Assembly: GCF_000733125.1 (NCBI RefSeq)
Contig: NZ_JPHU01000015.1
Location: forward strand, 1-64,000
Source: Parvularcula oceani
GTDB taxonomy: Bacteria; Pseudomonadota; Alphaproteobacteria; Caulobacterales; Parvularculaceae
Length of the DNA: 64,000 nucleotides
Reading direction: 5' to 3'
Positions 51,443-58,870 of the stretch are shown here, one piece after another; the first letter of the stretch is position 1, and each line of letters opens with the position of its first letter. A model generated the notes under the pieces. It searched no databases. It saw only the letters and a list, made by a program, of their open reading frames with translations, and was not told where the DNA came from. Both the position numbers and the translations under genes were made by a program.

Positions 51443-52177
51443 CTAGCCGTCGACGTCCTGCTTCACGGTGAAATCCGGCGAGCCGTCCCACACGAAGCGC
51501 CAACGAGCACCAGGCCGAACGTCCTGGACGACTTGCGGGTGGAACGCGACAAGGCAGGTGCCGCCCGGTCGCCGCGCGGAGGGGTAGACGAGACCGCGGG
51601 CAGGCGGGTCCAACGACCGTAGCCGTTCGGCCAGCTGTTGCCCTGCCGGGTAAGCAACGTTCGGCTCCGGTTGTAGGAAAGGGGGCAGGGCGGTCTTAGC
51701 GTTTTCGGTCCGGGCGTCACGGAAGCGGCCGATGAAGTCTGCGAGGTAGGTCTGATAGACCGCCTCGTCCTCGAAGACGCCGATCCGGCGCAGCTCGCGG
51801 GTGCGGTGAAAGCCGACTTCGGCGATCGCCGTCATGTCCTCGAAGGCGCAGTACCAGGCGCCGCGGCCGGGTCCGTTGAAGCGGTTCCCCTCGGGCCGGG
51901 TGTAGGCGAACGCCGCGTTGACGATCGTGCTGCCCCAGGTACGGAAGCTGAGCTCTCGCGCGTCGAGCGCGGACAGTCCCTCACGCTCGGCACGCAAGCG
52001 GCCCGAGGTGCGCCCCTCGAGGTAGGCGAGCACAGCCAACTCGTCTTCGTCGTCGACGAGCGGCGAGAGGACGGGCGGCTTGTGGTGGGCGCTCGAGATC
52101 AGTCGGACGGTCGCCCGCTGGTTCAGCTCGGTCAGCGGCAGGTCCGTCTCTTCTGCCGCCCCGTTCCCGGACGTCAG
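51443..52177 (-). CDS. RES domain NAD+-degrading toxin
   Basis: RES-family toxin of an Xre/MbcA-RES pair; characterised members are NAD+ phosphorylases or glycohydrolases that cause growth arrest. The domain covers GRTSGRLRAEREGLSAL, TWGSTIVNAAFAYTRPEGNRFNGPGRGAWYCA (core region with Arg, Tyr and Asn residues of the RES motif) and GGTCLVAFHP. Homologous-looking sequence (LPLTELNQRATVRLISSAHH) lies upstream of the first in-frame TTG (52039), and no ATG, GTG or TTG serves it. I place the start at a CTG (52177) whose CTGA overlaps the antitoxin stop; this start is uncertain. About 244 aa. Confidence 0.8.
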   Translation of the reverse strand: MTSGNGAAEETDLPLTELNQRATVRLISSAHHKPPVLSPLVDDEDELAVLAYLEGRTSGRLRAEREGLSALDARELSFRTWGSTIVNAAFAYTRPEGNRFNGPGRGAWYCAFEDMTAIAEVGFHRTRELRRIGVFEDEAVYQTYLADFIGRFRDARTENAKTALPPFLQPEPNVAYPAGQQLAERLRSLDPPARGLVYPSARRPGGTCLVAFHPQVVQDVRPGARWRFVWDGSPDFTVKQDVDG

Positions 52178-52575
52178 AGCCCACCTCTCAGCGCGTCGAC
52201 ATAGGCGCGCGTCGCGAGAAGGTTCGGTAGGCCTCCGGTCATGTAGGCGAGGGGCTTTCGGCCCTGGAAGGGTGGGCCCTCGTTCTCAAGCCGAACCCAG
52301 CGATCGGCGAGCGCGTCCGAGAAGTAGAGACGCAAGCCCTTGTAGATGCCGACCACCGCGCTGATCCGATCGAGGTTGTCTGCGGTCAGCCGAACCTCTT
52401 CGCCAGTCTTCGCACGGCTCCAGGTCCGCCCGCTCACGCTGAGTAACGTAGCCGCGTCGGTGTTGCGGACCTTCCACGCCTCCATAACGCGGCCGAACGC
52501 CTTCAACCCGACGGCTTCGACCCGTTCGGGGTCGAAGGGGGCAGAATGGTCGGACCGCTCGAGAACCTGGGACAT
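52174..52575 (-). CDS. Xre/MbcA/ParS-type antitoxin
   Basis: 133 aa partner of the RES toxin. HTH-like part FGRVMEAWKVRNTDAATLLSVSGRTWSRAK, followed by the C-terminal toxin-binding DUF2384 region: GIYKGLRLYFSDALADRWV, NEGPPFQGRKPLAYM and TGGLPNLLATRAYVDALRGG. The start MSQVLERSDHS has GAGGTGCGT just upstream and a promoter (TTGCGG, 17 bp, TATACT). Antitoxins of this family repress their own promoter. Confidence 0.9.
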   Translation of the reverse strand: MSQVLERSDHSAPFDPERVEAVGLKAFGRVMEAWKVRNTDAATLLSVSGRTWSRAKTGEEVRLTADNLDRISAVVGIYKGLRLYFSDALADRWVRLENEGPPFQGRKPLAYMTGGLPNLLATRAYVDALRGGL

Positions 52576-52596
52576 ACGCACCTCGCCAATAGGCAG

Positions 52597-52625
52597 AGTA
52601 TAGTGTGTCGTTTGGCAAGCCGCAA
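52597..52625 (-). promoter_or_regulatory. Promoter of the antitoxin-toxin operon
   Basis: Minus-strand TTGCGG (52625-52620), a 17-nt spacer and TATACT (52602-52597), 21 bp before the antitoxin ATG. Confidence 0.65.
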
Positions 52626-52724
52626 TTCGCTGCTCGGCGGGGGTCTTGCTTCGTCGACGCGGCACCAAGCGGGACGTCGAAGGTTTTCGCCTGTTAGGAC
52701 AAAGGTATGCTGTGCTTCATCGCG

Positions 52725-52898
52725 CTACGCACGTAAGCAGGACCGTTGCAGCTTCTCCGCCGGTGCGCCAAGTATGGTGTCATCTAGGATGAGAAGGTAG
52801 CGCCAGCGCCTATCGCCGGTGGCTTGTTCATGCTCGTCGGCAAGCGCACTGTACTGGATTGCAGCTTTAGCCTTCGGAGCAACCTCGCGGACAGACGA
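52725..52898 (-). pseudogene. Remnant resembling the C-terminus of a type III restriction / DEAD helicase subunit
   Basis: A 57-codon stretch closed by TAG, with a stop directly upstream and no start codon. Read from 52898 it gives VREVAPKAKAAIQYSALADE followed by a WRYLLILDDTI segment. This pattern, V..KA.AA..(W/Y)...A..H....G...WRYLLI, is what I know from the extreme C-terminus of restriction-type DEAD/DEAH helicases (Res subunits). The rest of that gene is absent. The function call is an inference from a short match. Confidence 0.45.
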
Positions 52899-52932
52899 TC
52901 ATATACTGTTTTTGAATCGCATCGGGTGAGCG

Positions 52933-52961
52933 GGTGACCTGCCCCTTTGGCGCAGGTCACC
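52933..52961 (-). terminator. Hairpin after the AIPR-like gene
   Basis: GGTGACCTGC (52933-52942) pairs perfectly with GCAGGTCACC (52952-52961) around a 9-nt loop, 20 bp beyond the AIPR-like stop. The palindrome GTTCCGGAAC (52962-52971) adjoins it. Confidence 0.65.
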
Positions 52962-52981
52962 GTTCCGGAACAGTAAGATAG

Positions 52982-54358
52982 TTATGCCGCTCTGCGCGCC
53001 TGCTCCTTCATAAGCGCCTTCTCGACCTCACCTTCCATGAACCGATAGGAGTTCTCGCTTTTCGCGACCTTCTGCGGATCAAAGCCAGCCATCTCCATCG
53101 GCATTCGGAACGCACCGATCAAGGCCGGGAGATTCCTGTCTAGGAAAGGTCTCGGCTCGGTCGTCCAACCAATGAGGCCATCTTCTATCTTCATCAGCGC
53201 GCGCAGTCCGTAGACCACGGGCAGCACGAACCCATCGGGAACCGTGCAGTCATTGTCCAAGCCCAGATAGGGCGTTGAGACCTTACCCCGCTTTGGAACC
53301 TTAACGGCTTTGATCCGACCGAAGGCACCGCCGGTCTCCTTGTTGTAAGCGTCCTTGAAACCGAGGAACACGGTGTCGAACAACTCAGGCAGCTGGCCGG
53401 TGACATCGAAGGCGCTGCCAACAGCCGTGCTGTGAAGCTCGTGGCGGGGCCCATCCTGCGGCTTCGAGACCGCGGGATGCTCCATCAGACGATCGAAGAG
53501 TTTGGATACCTCGCCTTTACCCGAGTAGAGCTTGGGGGCTGTGAACTCGAAGCTGAGTGGGCTACCTTCCTCCGTCTGCGTTGGAAGCAAACCTTTTTGC
53601 GCGAGGACGCCTAGGGGGATCCAGGATAGAGCGATGACGTCCCGAACCTTGATTGGTCTCGTGTCGTCGCTTTCCCATTCGTTGCTCTTCCATTCAACGC
53701 GTTCAGCGATGTGGGAGGGTAGGCGGTCGCGCAGAGCCTCATAGAAACCACGTTGGTTCGACTTGGCTTCGGAGGTCAGCTGAGCGTTGTTGTTCCGAGC
53801 CGCGCACACCTCAATGAGTGCGAGCTTGAACGCTTCGGTCACCTCCTCGTCCTCAGGTTCAGACGGAACGAGCAACTCGACCGGCACCTTGAAGGTGAAC
53901 TCGTCGCGCATCGTCCGCACCTCATCGCCATGCTCGTCCCACGCCGCTTTCAAATCGGACCACAGCTTGATCTTCTTCACCTGCCGCTCATCCATCACGT
54001 GGCCGAGAAGGAAGGTCCCGAGCGCCAGCATGTTGTGGCCACCGTCTAGCAACCCTTCATAGGCTGGGTTGTGAAAGCGTAGCTCGTAGCGGCGGCGTTC
54101 CAACTCGTCGTAGTCGGAAGTGCCGAGTAGGATGCCTTTGGTCTTGAACTGAAAAATCGCGGGACTGTCGCGGACGCTGTCGATGATATCGGTAGTCACG
54201 GTGTTCGCCTTGGCCGAACGCGGGTTCGCATCGAGCGTTGCGTCATCGAACAGGCTGATAAGATGCTTCGCCTCGACGAAGCCGACGATCCGTTTGATCG
54301 GGCCGTCGGATTGCTCAGCGCACTGGGCGAAGCGAATGATGGTCTTGCTGGGATTCAT
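52982..54358 (-). CDS. AIPR-like (DGQHR-like) defence-associated protein
   Basis: 458 aa. The segment NTVTTDIIDSVRDSPAIF (about 52-69), KGILLG (74-79) and the motif EGLLDGGHNMLAL (about 101-113) resemble AIPR abortive-infection proteins and the DGQHR family, which includes DndB; here the motif is DGGHN. The rest is alpha/beta without a recognised nuclease motif. Start MNPSKTIIRFAQCAE with GAGGAAGAG inside a hairpin just upstream. Base composition is clearly less GC-rich than the core genes. It is located downstream of, and on the same strand as, the helicase and methyltransferase. Confidence 0.7.
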   Translation of the reverse strand: MNPSKTIIRFAQCAEQSDGPIKRIVGFVEAKHLISLFDDATLDANPRSAKANTVTTDIIDSVRDSPAIFQFKTKGILLGTSDYDELERRRYELRFHNPAYEGLLDGGHNMLALGTFLLGHVMDERQVKKIKLWSDLKAAWDEHGDEVRTMRDEFTFKVPVELLVPSEPEDEEVTEAFKLALIEVCAARNNNAQLTSEAKSNQRGFYEALRDRLPSHIAERVEWKSNEWESDDTRPIKVRDVIALSWIPLGVLAQKGLLPTQTEEGSPLSFEFTAPKLYSGKGEVSKLFDRLMEHPAVSKPQDGPRHELHSTAVGSAFDVTGQLPELFDTVFLGFKDAYNKETGGAFGRIKAVKVPKRGKVSTPYLGLDNDCTVPDGFVLPVVYGLRALMKIEDGLIGWTTEPRPFLDRNLPALIGAFRMPMEMAGFDPQKVAKSENSYRFMEGEVEKALMKEQARRAA

Positions 54359-54380
54359 GGTTCTCTTCCTCAAGAGAACC
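54359..54380 (-). promoter_or_regulatory. Hairpin/operator abutting the AIPR-like start codon
   Basis: On the minus strand GGTTCTCTT, loop GAGG, AAGAGAACC: 9-bp perfect arms ending on the base before the ATG, with the ribosome-binding GAGG in the loop. It could be a translational control hairpin or a DNA operator. Confidence 0.55.
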
Positions 54381-54685
54381 GGCTCTGCGTTGCGCAGGCG
54401 CATTCGAGCTTCGCGTGAGACGCTACGGGCCTCCGCCCTCGTCCCCCGCTCGCCGTCCGGCGACTGACAACCGAGACCGGCTCGGTTTCACCTTTGCCCT
54501 TGCGGGCGCAAAGACGACCGTCCGGCCGCCACCTCCATCCGGAGACAATTGGATCATGACAGATACGATAAGGTTGTTCAAGTGGCGCCGAAAACGACGT
54601 CGAAGCTTCAGGTTGAGGGCGAGCAGGCACGGCTTAGAGTAATGCTGTAGAACAAAAGTTAGTTGAACAAGATCGGCTCGGAGTA
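54381..54685. other. Interval between the membrane-protein fragment and the AIPR-like gene
   Basis: About 305 bp with no supportable gene; presumed leader/promoter region for the AIPR-like gene. Open frames here lack family motifs. Confidence 0.4.
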
Positions 54686-54853
54686 TCACCCCAATCCTAG
54701 AAGTCTCTCCTTGTTGCTACGCATCCATTTCAGGTCAGACGCCCAGTGAGAAAGAGCGGTTTCAAAGTTTCTTCGACCGAAGCGTTTATCATACTCGTTT
54801 TCTATATGCCTTCCGATACTCGAAAAGCGCAACTCCGACCCAGGCTCCCCCCC
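54686..54853 (-). pseudogene. Out-of-frame C-terminus of the membrane protein gene
   Basis: Read in the frame shifted by one base after the G7 tract (minus strand; C7 at 54847-54853), this stretch encodes EPGSELRFSSIGRHIENEYD followed by FGRRNFETALSHWASDLKWMR and ends at TGA 54686. It continues the preceding protein far better than the in-frame 21-residue tail: YLRYWG + EPGSELR matches the WG.P.S..R pattern I know from a helical domain found in defence-island proteins. Removing one G restores a single frame of about 267 codons. Confidence 0.6.
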
Positions 54854-55487
54854 AATAGCGAAGGTAGTCGCTGTGCACGCCATGGTGTGTGAAATCAGCG
54901 TGAAGAACGCGATGGATTATGTTTCGACGCTCCGCGTCCGGCTTTCCCTGCGATTTTCCTACTGTATAGCCGAAGTACTTCAACGAAGATATCTCGTGGC
55001 CGAAATCTTCGACGCGATGTATGGATCTGTTTCGGAATGTTGGCTCGGATACTGGACGCCCGTAAGTATGCGGGTGTCGGGGGAGATCCGAAGAGGGCGA
55101 AGGCGCAGAAATCTGCGAAGCACCGGTCAGTGGGTTTTTCAGATTGTTAACGGCTGAGTCCCGATCAGCTCGGGAATGGTCGGATGAAGCAGTGATAACA
55201 TCTTCCGCCTGGCGCAAAGGATCGTCGTCTGGCAAATTTGATTTGTGATCTGAAGGTTTGTCTGCCTCCCCATTACCATCCCGCTGTGAATACATGAACA
55301 TCGCTATCCCTGCGCATACCGCCGCGATCCAGCCGAACGCATCAGGATCCTCTGCACCTGAGAGGCTAGCGAGCAACGTCGCCACAAAATACACTGGTGC
55401 CGTAACGTAGATAGATAGGAAAAAGAAAACCCATATCATCATTAATGCGGCAAAGACGCTCGCAAATGCTTGTCCAGCGCGTTTCAC
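54789..55487 (-). CDS. Two-helix membrane protein of the defence locus (probably frameshifted)
   Basis: 232 aa as it stands. Two or three N-terminal membrane segments (about 8-43 and 52-67), a polar, probably disordered linker (70-150), and a cytoplasmic C-terminal domain SLKYFGYTVGKSQGKPDAERRNIIHRVLHADF. The frame leaves the expected domain at a run of seven G and stops soon after at 54789; the natural continuation is in another frame to 54686. This could be a sequencing error, phase variation or a mutation. It lies 26 bp after the helicase stop on the same strand. Confidence 0.65.
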   Translation of the reverse strand: MKRAGQAFASVFAALMMIWVFFFLSIYVTAPVYFVATLLASLSGAEDPDAFGWIAAVCAGIAMFMYSQRDGNGEADKPSDHKSNLPDDDPLRQAEDVITASSDHSRADRDSAVNNLKNPLTGASQISAPSPSSDLPRHPHTYGRPVSEPTFRNRSIHRVEDFGHEISSLKYFGYTVGKSQGKPDAERRNIIHRVLHADFTHHGVHSDYLRYWGGAWVGVALFEYRKAYRKRV

Positions 55488-55513
55488 GCCTTTCTCCTAC
55501 TGCGGACGATCGC

Positions 55514-58500
55514 TCAACTCACCGTCTCTACGCCTATAGTATTGACCGAAGTAATTGCCTGCCAAGCAATGAGGGTGACGTTCTCTGAATGAACGGGATC
55601 CTTCAGTTTGGGCTGCTCGTAGGGCTCAACACCTGAGGTGAGAATAAAAGTAACCAATGGGCCTACGTCGCCGCATGCTGCCGCTTGTGCGTAGAAAGGG
55701 CGAAGCTGGTTCTTCTCACGCGGACTCCAGGGTGACTCCGCGATGCGTATCGCTTGGTTGACTGTTGTTTCGTCGGCGATATTGCTTTCATGCTTGCGCA
55801 GCAATGCAGCGACGTCACGGTTCAGCTTGTCTATGCGCGGCTGCACGTTCCTAGGGTCAGTCTCATAATTCCAAGCAGCCACAATGTCGTCTCGGCAGGC
55901 TTCCCACAACGAGAAGACCTTCTCCAATTCGAGCGCTTCATCTACGACCCTCGTGGTTTCGGGTGCGCATTCGGCGAGACGCAAACCCACCGCCAGTTCG
56001 TCATCCATCTTGAAGGGCCGCTCACCGCCGCTCTCGGTGCTGATCGGTGCCCAGTCGGCGCTCGTAGGTATGAATCGGAAGAACACTTCATCGGCGATCT
56101 CCGCACAGAAGACTACGCCCTGCCGATCACCCTTCGCGAAGCCCGACCCGATGCCTGCGGGGAGGTTGCGGTAGTAAGCGGGACGGTCGCCTAGTGCACC
56201 GCGGAGAGCCTGGCGGTACTCTTCGCCGGACTGCGCCGCGCCGCCTGCGCCGCCTCTCTCATAGAGCGACGGGTCTTCCGCGAGCAGCTTCTCTATCTCG
56301 CTTCGGGTCTGAGTGAAACTCTGATCGCCATCTTCGCCGTCCTCAACGGGGGCGCGTACGCCAATAGTGCGGGCAGCTGCCGCAATCTTGTCGAGTATAC
56401 GCTGCTCGAGGCGTAGCAACCGGTCGAGCCTCTCGGCCGGAAAGATCGTTGTCAGGAAAACCTCATCATGCGGACTACCAATGCGGTCGACACGGCCGTG
56501 CCGTTGAACGAGGCGCATCGGGTTCCATGGCACGTCGAAGTTCACGACATGCCGGCAATCCTGTAGGTTCACGCCCTCAGCTAGCACGTCAGTGGTGATG
56601 AGAAGGTCGTAAAGGTCTTCCGCTCCTGGGCTACCAGCTGTCCGAGGCGTAAATCCTTCCGTCGCCCGCGCTTTCGTGACGTCGCCTTCGCCATCGCCGC
56701 TGACCGAGGCAATGCGACCGACATAGTCGCCCAAAGAATGCGTCTCTGCCTGCTCAGCAAGAAAATCGCGGATGTAGGCGACGGTATCGGAGAAGTACGA
56801 GAAGACGAGAACTTTGCGATCGCGGCGCGCTTGTGTCGGATCCTTCGCTCCTGCCTCGGCTTCCGCCGCAATATCGCGTAGCCGCGCCACGAGCGCGAGT
56901 AGCTTGTCGTCCGTTTCGGGGGTAACCGCCCCAGCGGCATCTAGCAGTCCCTGGAGCTTGGCGCGGTCACCTTCGACGTCGCGACGTAGACTGTCCGTGT
57001 CGTACGCGCTCGCGGGCTCGGACAGATCGTTGTTGCCGAGTACGTCCGACAAGTCCTCTTCGTCAGCGGCCCCCTGCCAGTCTCGCAGGAACTGAGTGCC
57101 GACGACGTGTCCTTCGGCTAGCGCAGCAAGGAAGGTATCATGCTCGCGAACCATTTTCGTTAGCGTGCGCCTGAAGGCATGAGCTGAGGACTCGAAGCGT
57201 TTGAGGAGGCCGGAACGGAGCAGGCCGATTGCCGCCTGCGCCTGAGCTGCTTCCTCGTCGTCTTCGCCGGATAGGCGGTAGGCTGCCGTATGGTAGCGTG
57301 CAAAAAGTACCTGTTCGGCGCGCGAGCGCTGTGGATCGAGCGCCGCTTCAACAGCGTCGAACAAGGCGGGCAGGGGGCCGTCTACCTCGTATCGAACGGT
57401 TTTCGGTGTCGCGCGGGGAAAGCTCAATTGCTGCTCGGTCCCGTCGGGACCGATGAACCGCTCGTCCTTGTAGTGCCGCTTCACGAACGCCCGCGTCCGC
57501 TTCACGCAGGTGGCGTCGATGATAGGGAATAGACGGTCGGGACTGAGGTCGGATGGGCTCTCCGCCGCGGCAGAGCGGAACGCAGCCCGCAGGCTTCGAA
57601 CGCCTTGCTCCGCCAGCCCAGCGTCCTGTCGAACGAAAGACGTAATGGCCTCGTGGAGATCCCAGATCGAGTTGTTCACGGGGGTCGCGGTTAGCAGCAG
57701 GACCTCGCGCTTGCGTGCCCCGCGCAGGAGTTGGCGAAGCACCCCTGCGCGCGTGCGCGATGCTGGATTGCGGTAGTTGTGGGCCTCGTCGATGACCACG
57801 AGCTGATAGTCATCGATATCGTGCGTCAGGTGCGTGCCGGGTCCGAGACCTAACTGCCGCTCGTTCGCCAGCTGCTCGTAGGACAAGACGTCCGCCGAGA
57901 TGTCGAACGAATGGTCCTTAATGAACTTCTCCCAGTTGCGCCGCAGAGCGGCGGGGCAGAGGAGGAGGGTGCGTTGGCGGCGCTGGTGGTAGGGACGCAT
58001 GATCTCGCCGCCGATGAACGTCTTGCCGAGTCCCACCTCGTCGGCGACCATCACGCCGCCGAGTTCACGCATAATGCGGCGCGCGCGGGCGACGCCGTGC
58101 ATCTGAAACTCCATGAGGCTGAGGCCGCCTGACGTCTCCTCGGCTTCCGCCTCCAGATCGTCGCCATACGCGGCCAGCAACATGCGGACGTAGACGTCGA
58201 AGGGCTCGTAGGCGCCGATCAGCGCTTCGAGGAAGCCCGCGAGGTCGTAAGGTTCCGCTTCGTTCCACAAGCCGTCGAACCAGGCATGGGCGTCGCGGAC
58301 TGCATGATCGTCGGTGCGGACGAGGCTCGCCTCCAGGTTCGTGGTTAGCCCGGCGCGGGTCAGGTTGGACGAGCCGACCATGACGCCCGCACCCTCCTCG
58401 CCGGGCCCGCCGAATAGGTAGGCCTTGGCGTGCAGGAACCTGTCCGTGTACCGCCGCGCCTCGACCCGGCCCGAGCGTAGGAGCGCAATGAGGCGCGTCA

Positions 58501-58870
58501 GCTGCGTGCGTGCTTCGGAGCCGAACGGGTAGGCGTCGCGCGCCGCGCGGGCGCGCGCCTCGTCGCGCAGAACCGACTCGCCCAGCAGACGCTTCGCCAT
58601 CATCGCGTGCGTCTCGCCGGGGCGGGGGACGGCCGCGTCGAGGTCGGCGGGCGCCTCCGAGCCGAGCAGCAGGCGGACCCGGCCGCAGCCTTCGAGCCGA
58701 GGGACGAGGCGGACGAGCCCCGCCGGGGTGAAGAAGCCCGTCGCGACGGCCAGCGCGCTAGGGCCGTCCGCGCCCCGCCCGCCCAACGCCGCGTGCAGCG
58801 CCGCGTCGTGCGTGTTGCCGTCCAGGTTGTCGATCAGGGGGCCGAGGCCGTCGGTCATCCGCTCGGTCAC
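55514..58870 (-). CDS. PLD-SNF2 fusion helicase of a restriction-like defence system
   Basis: 1118 aa. An N-terminal phospholipase D-like nuclease domain (about 40-200) has one HKD-type motif: HAKAYLFG at 147-154 with GSSN at 166-169. The SNF2/DEAH helicase follows: ADEVGLGKT (276-284), DEAH at 361-364, LLLTATPVNNSIWDL, and helicase C with VFSYFSDTVAYI, TDVLAEGVNLQDC and QRHGRVDRIGS. A C-terminal region of about 250 aa has no known motif. The combination recalls DISARM DrmC plus DrmD fused into one chain. ATGA overlaps the methyltransferase stop, so the two are translationally coupled. Confidence 0.9.
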   Translation of the reverse strand: MTERMTDGLGPLIDNLDGNTHDAALHAALGGRGADGPSALAVATGFFTPAGLVRLVPRLEGCGRVRLLLGSEAPADLDAAVPRPGETHAMMAKRLLGESVLRDEARARAARDAYPFGSEARTQLTRLIALLRSGRVEARRYTDRFLHAKAYLFGGPGEEGAGVMVGSSNLTRAGLTTNLEASLVRTDDHAVRDAHAWFDGLWNEAEPYDLAGFLEALIGAYEPFDVYVRMLLAAYGDDLEAEAEETSGGLSLMEFQMHGVARARRIMRELGGVMVADEVGLGKTFIGGEIMRPYHQRRQRTLLLCPAALRRNWEKFIKDHSFDISADVLSYEQLANERQLGLGPGTHLTHDIDDYQLVVIDEAHNYRNPASRTRAGVLRQLLRGARKREVLLLTATPVNNSIWDLHEAITSFVRQDAGLAEQGVRSLRAAFRSAAAESPSDLSPDRLFPIIDATCVKRTRAFVKRHYKDERFIGPDGTEQQLSFPRATPKTVRYEVDGPLPALFDAVEAALDPQRSRAEQVLFARYHTAAYRLSGEDDEEAAQAQAAIGLLRSGLLKRFESSAHAFRRTLTKMVREHDTFLAALAEGHVVGTQFLRDWQGAADEEDLSDVLGNNDLSEPASAYDTDSLRRDVEGDRAKLQGLLDAAGAVTPETDDKLLALVARLRDIAAEAEAGAKDPTQARRDRKVLVFSYFSDTVAYIRDFLAEQAETHSLGDYVGRIASVSGDGEGDVTKARATEGFTPRTAGSPGAEDLYDLLITTDVLAEGVNLQDCRHVVNFDVPWNPMRLVQRHGRVDRIGSPHDEVFLTTIFPAERLDRLLRLEQRILDKIAAAARTIGVRAPVEDGEDGDQSFTQTRSEIEKLLAEDPSLYERGGAGGAAQSGEEYRQALRGALGDRPAYYRNLPAGIGSGFAKGDRQGVVFCAEIADEVFFRFIPTSADWAPISTESGGERPFKMDDELAVGLRLAECAPETTRVVDEALELEKVFSLWEACRDDIVAAWNYETDPRNVQPRIDKLNRDVAALLRKHESNIADETTVNQAIRIAESPWSPREKNQLRPFYAQAAACGDVGPLVTFILTSGVEPYEQPKLKDPVHSENVTLIAWQAITSVNTIGVETVS

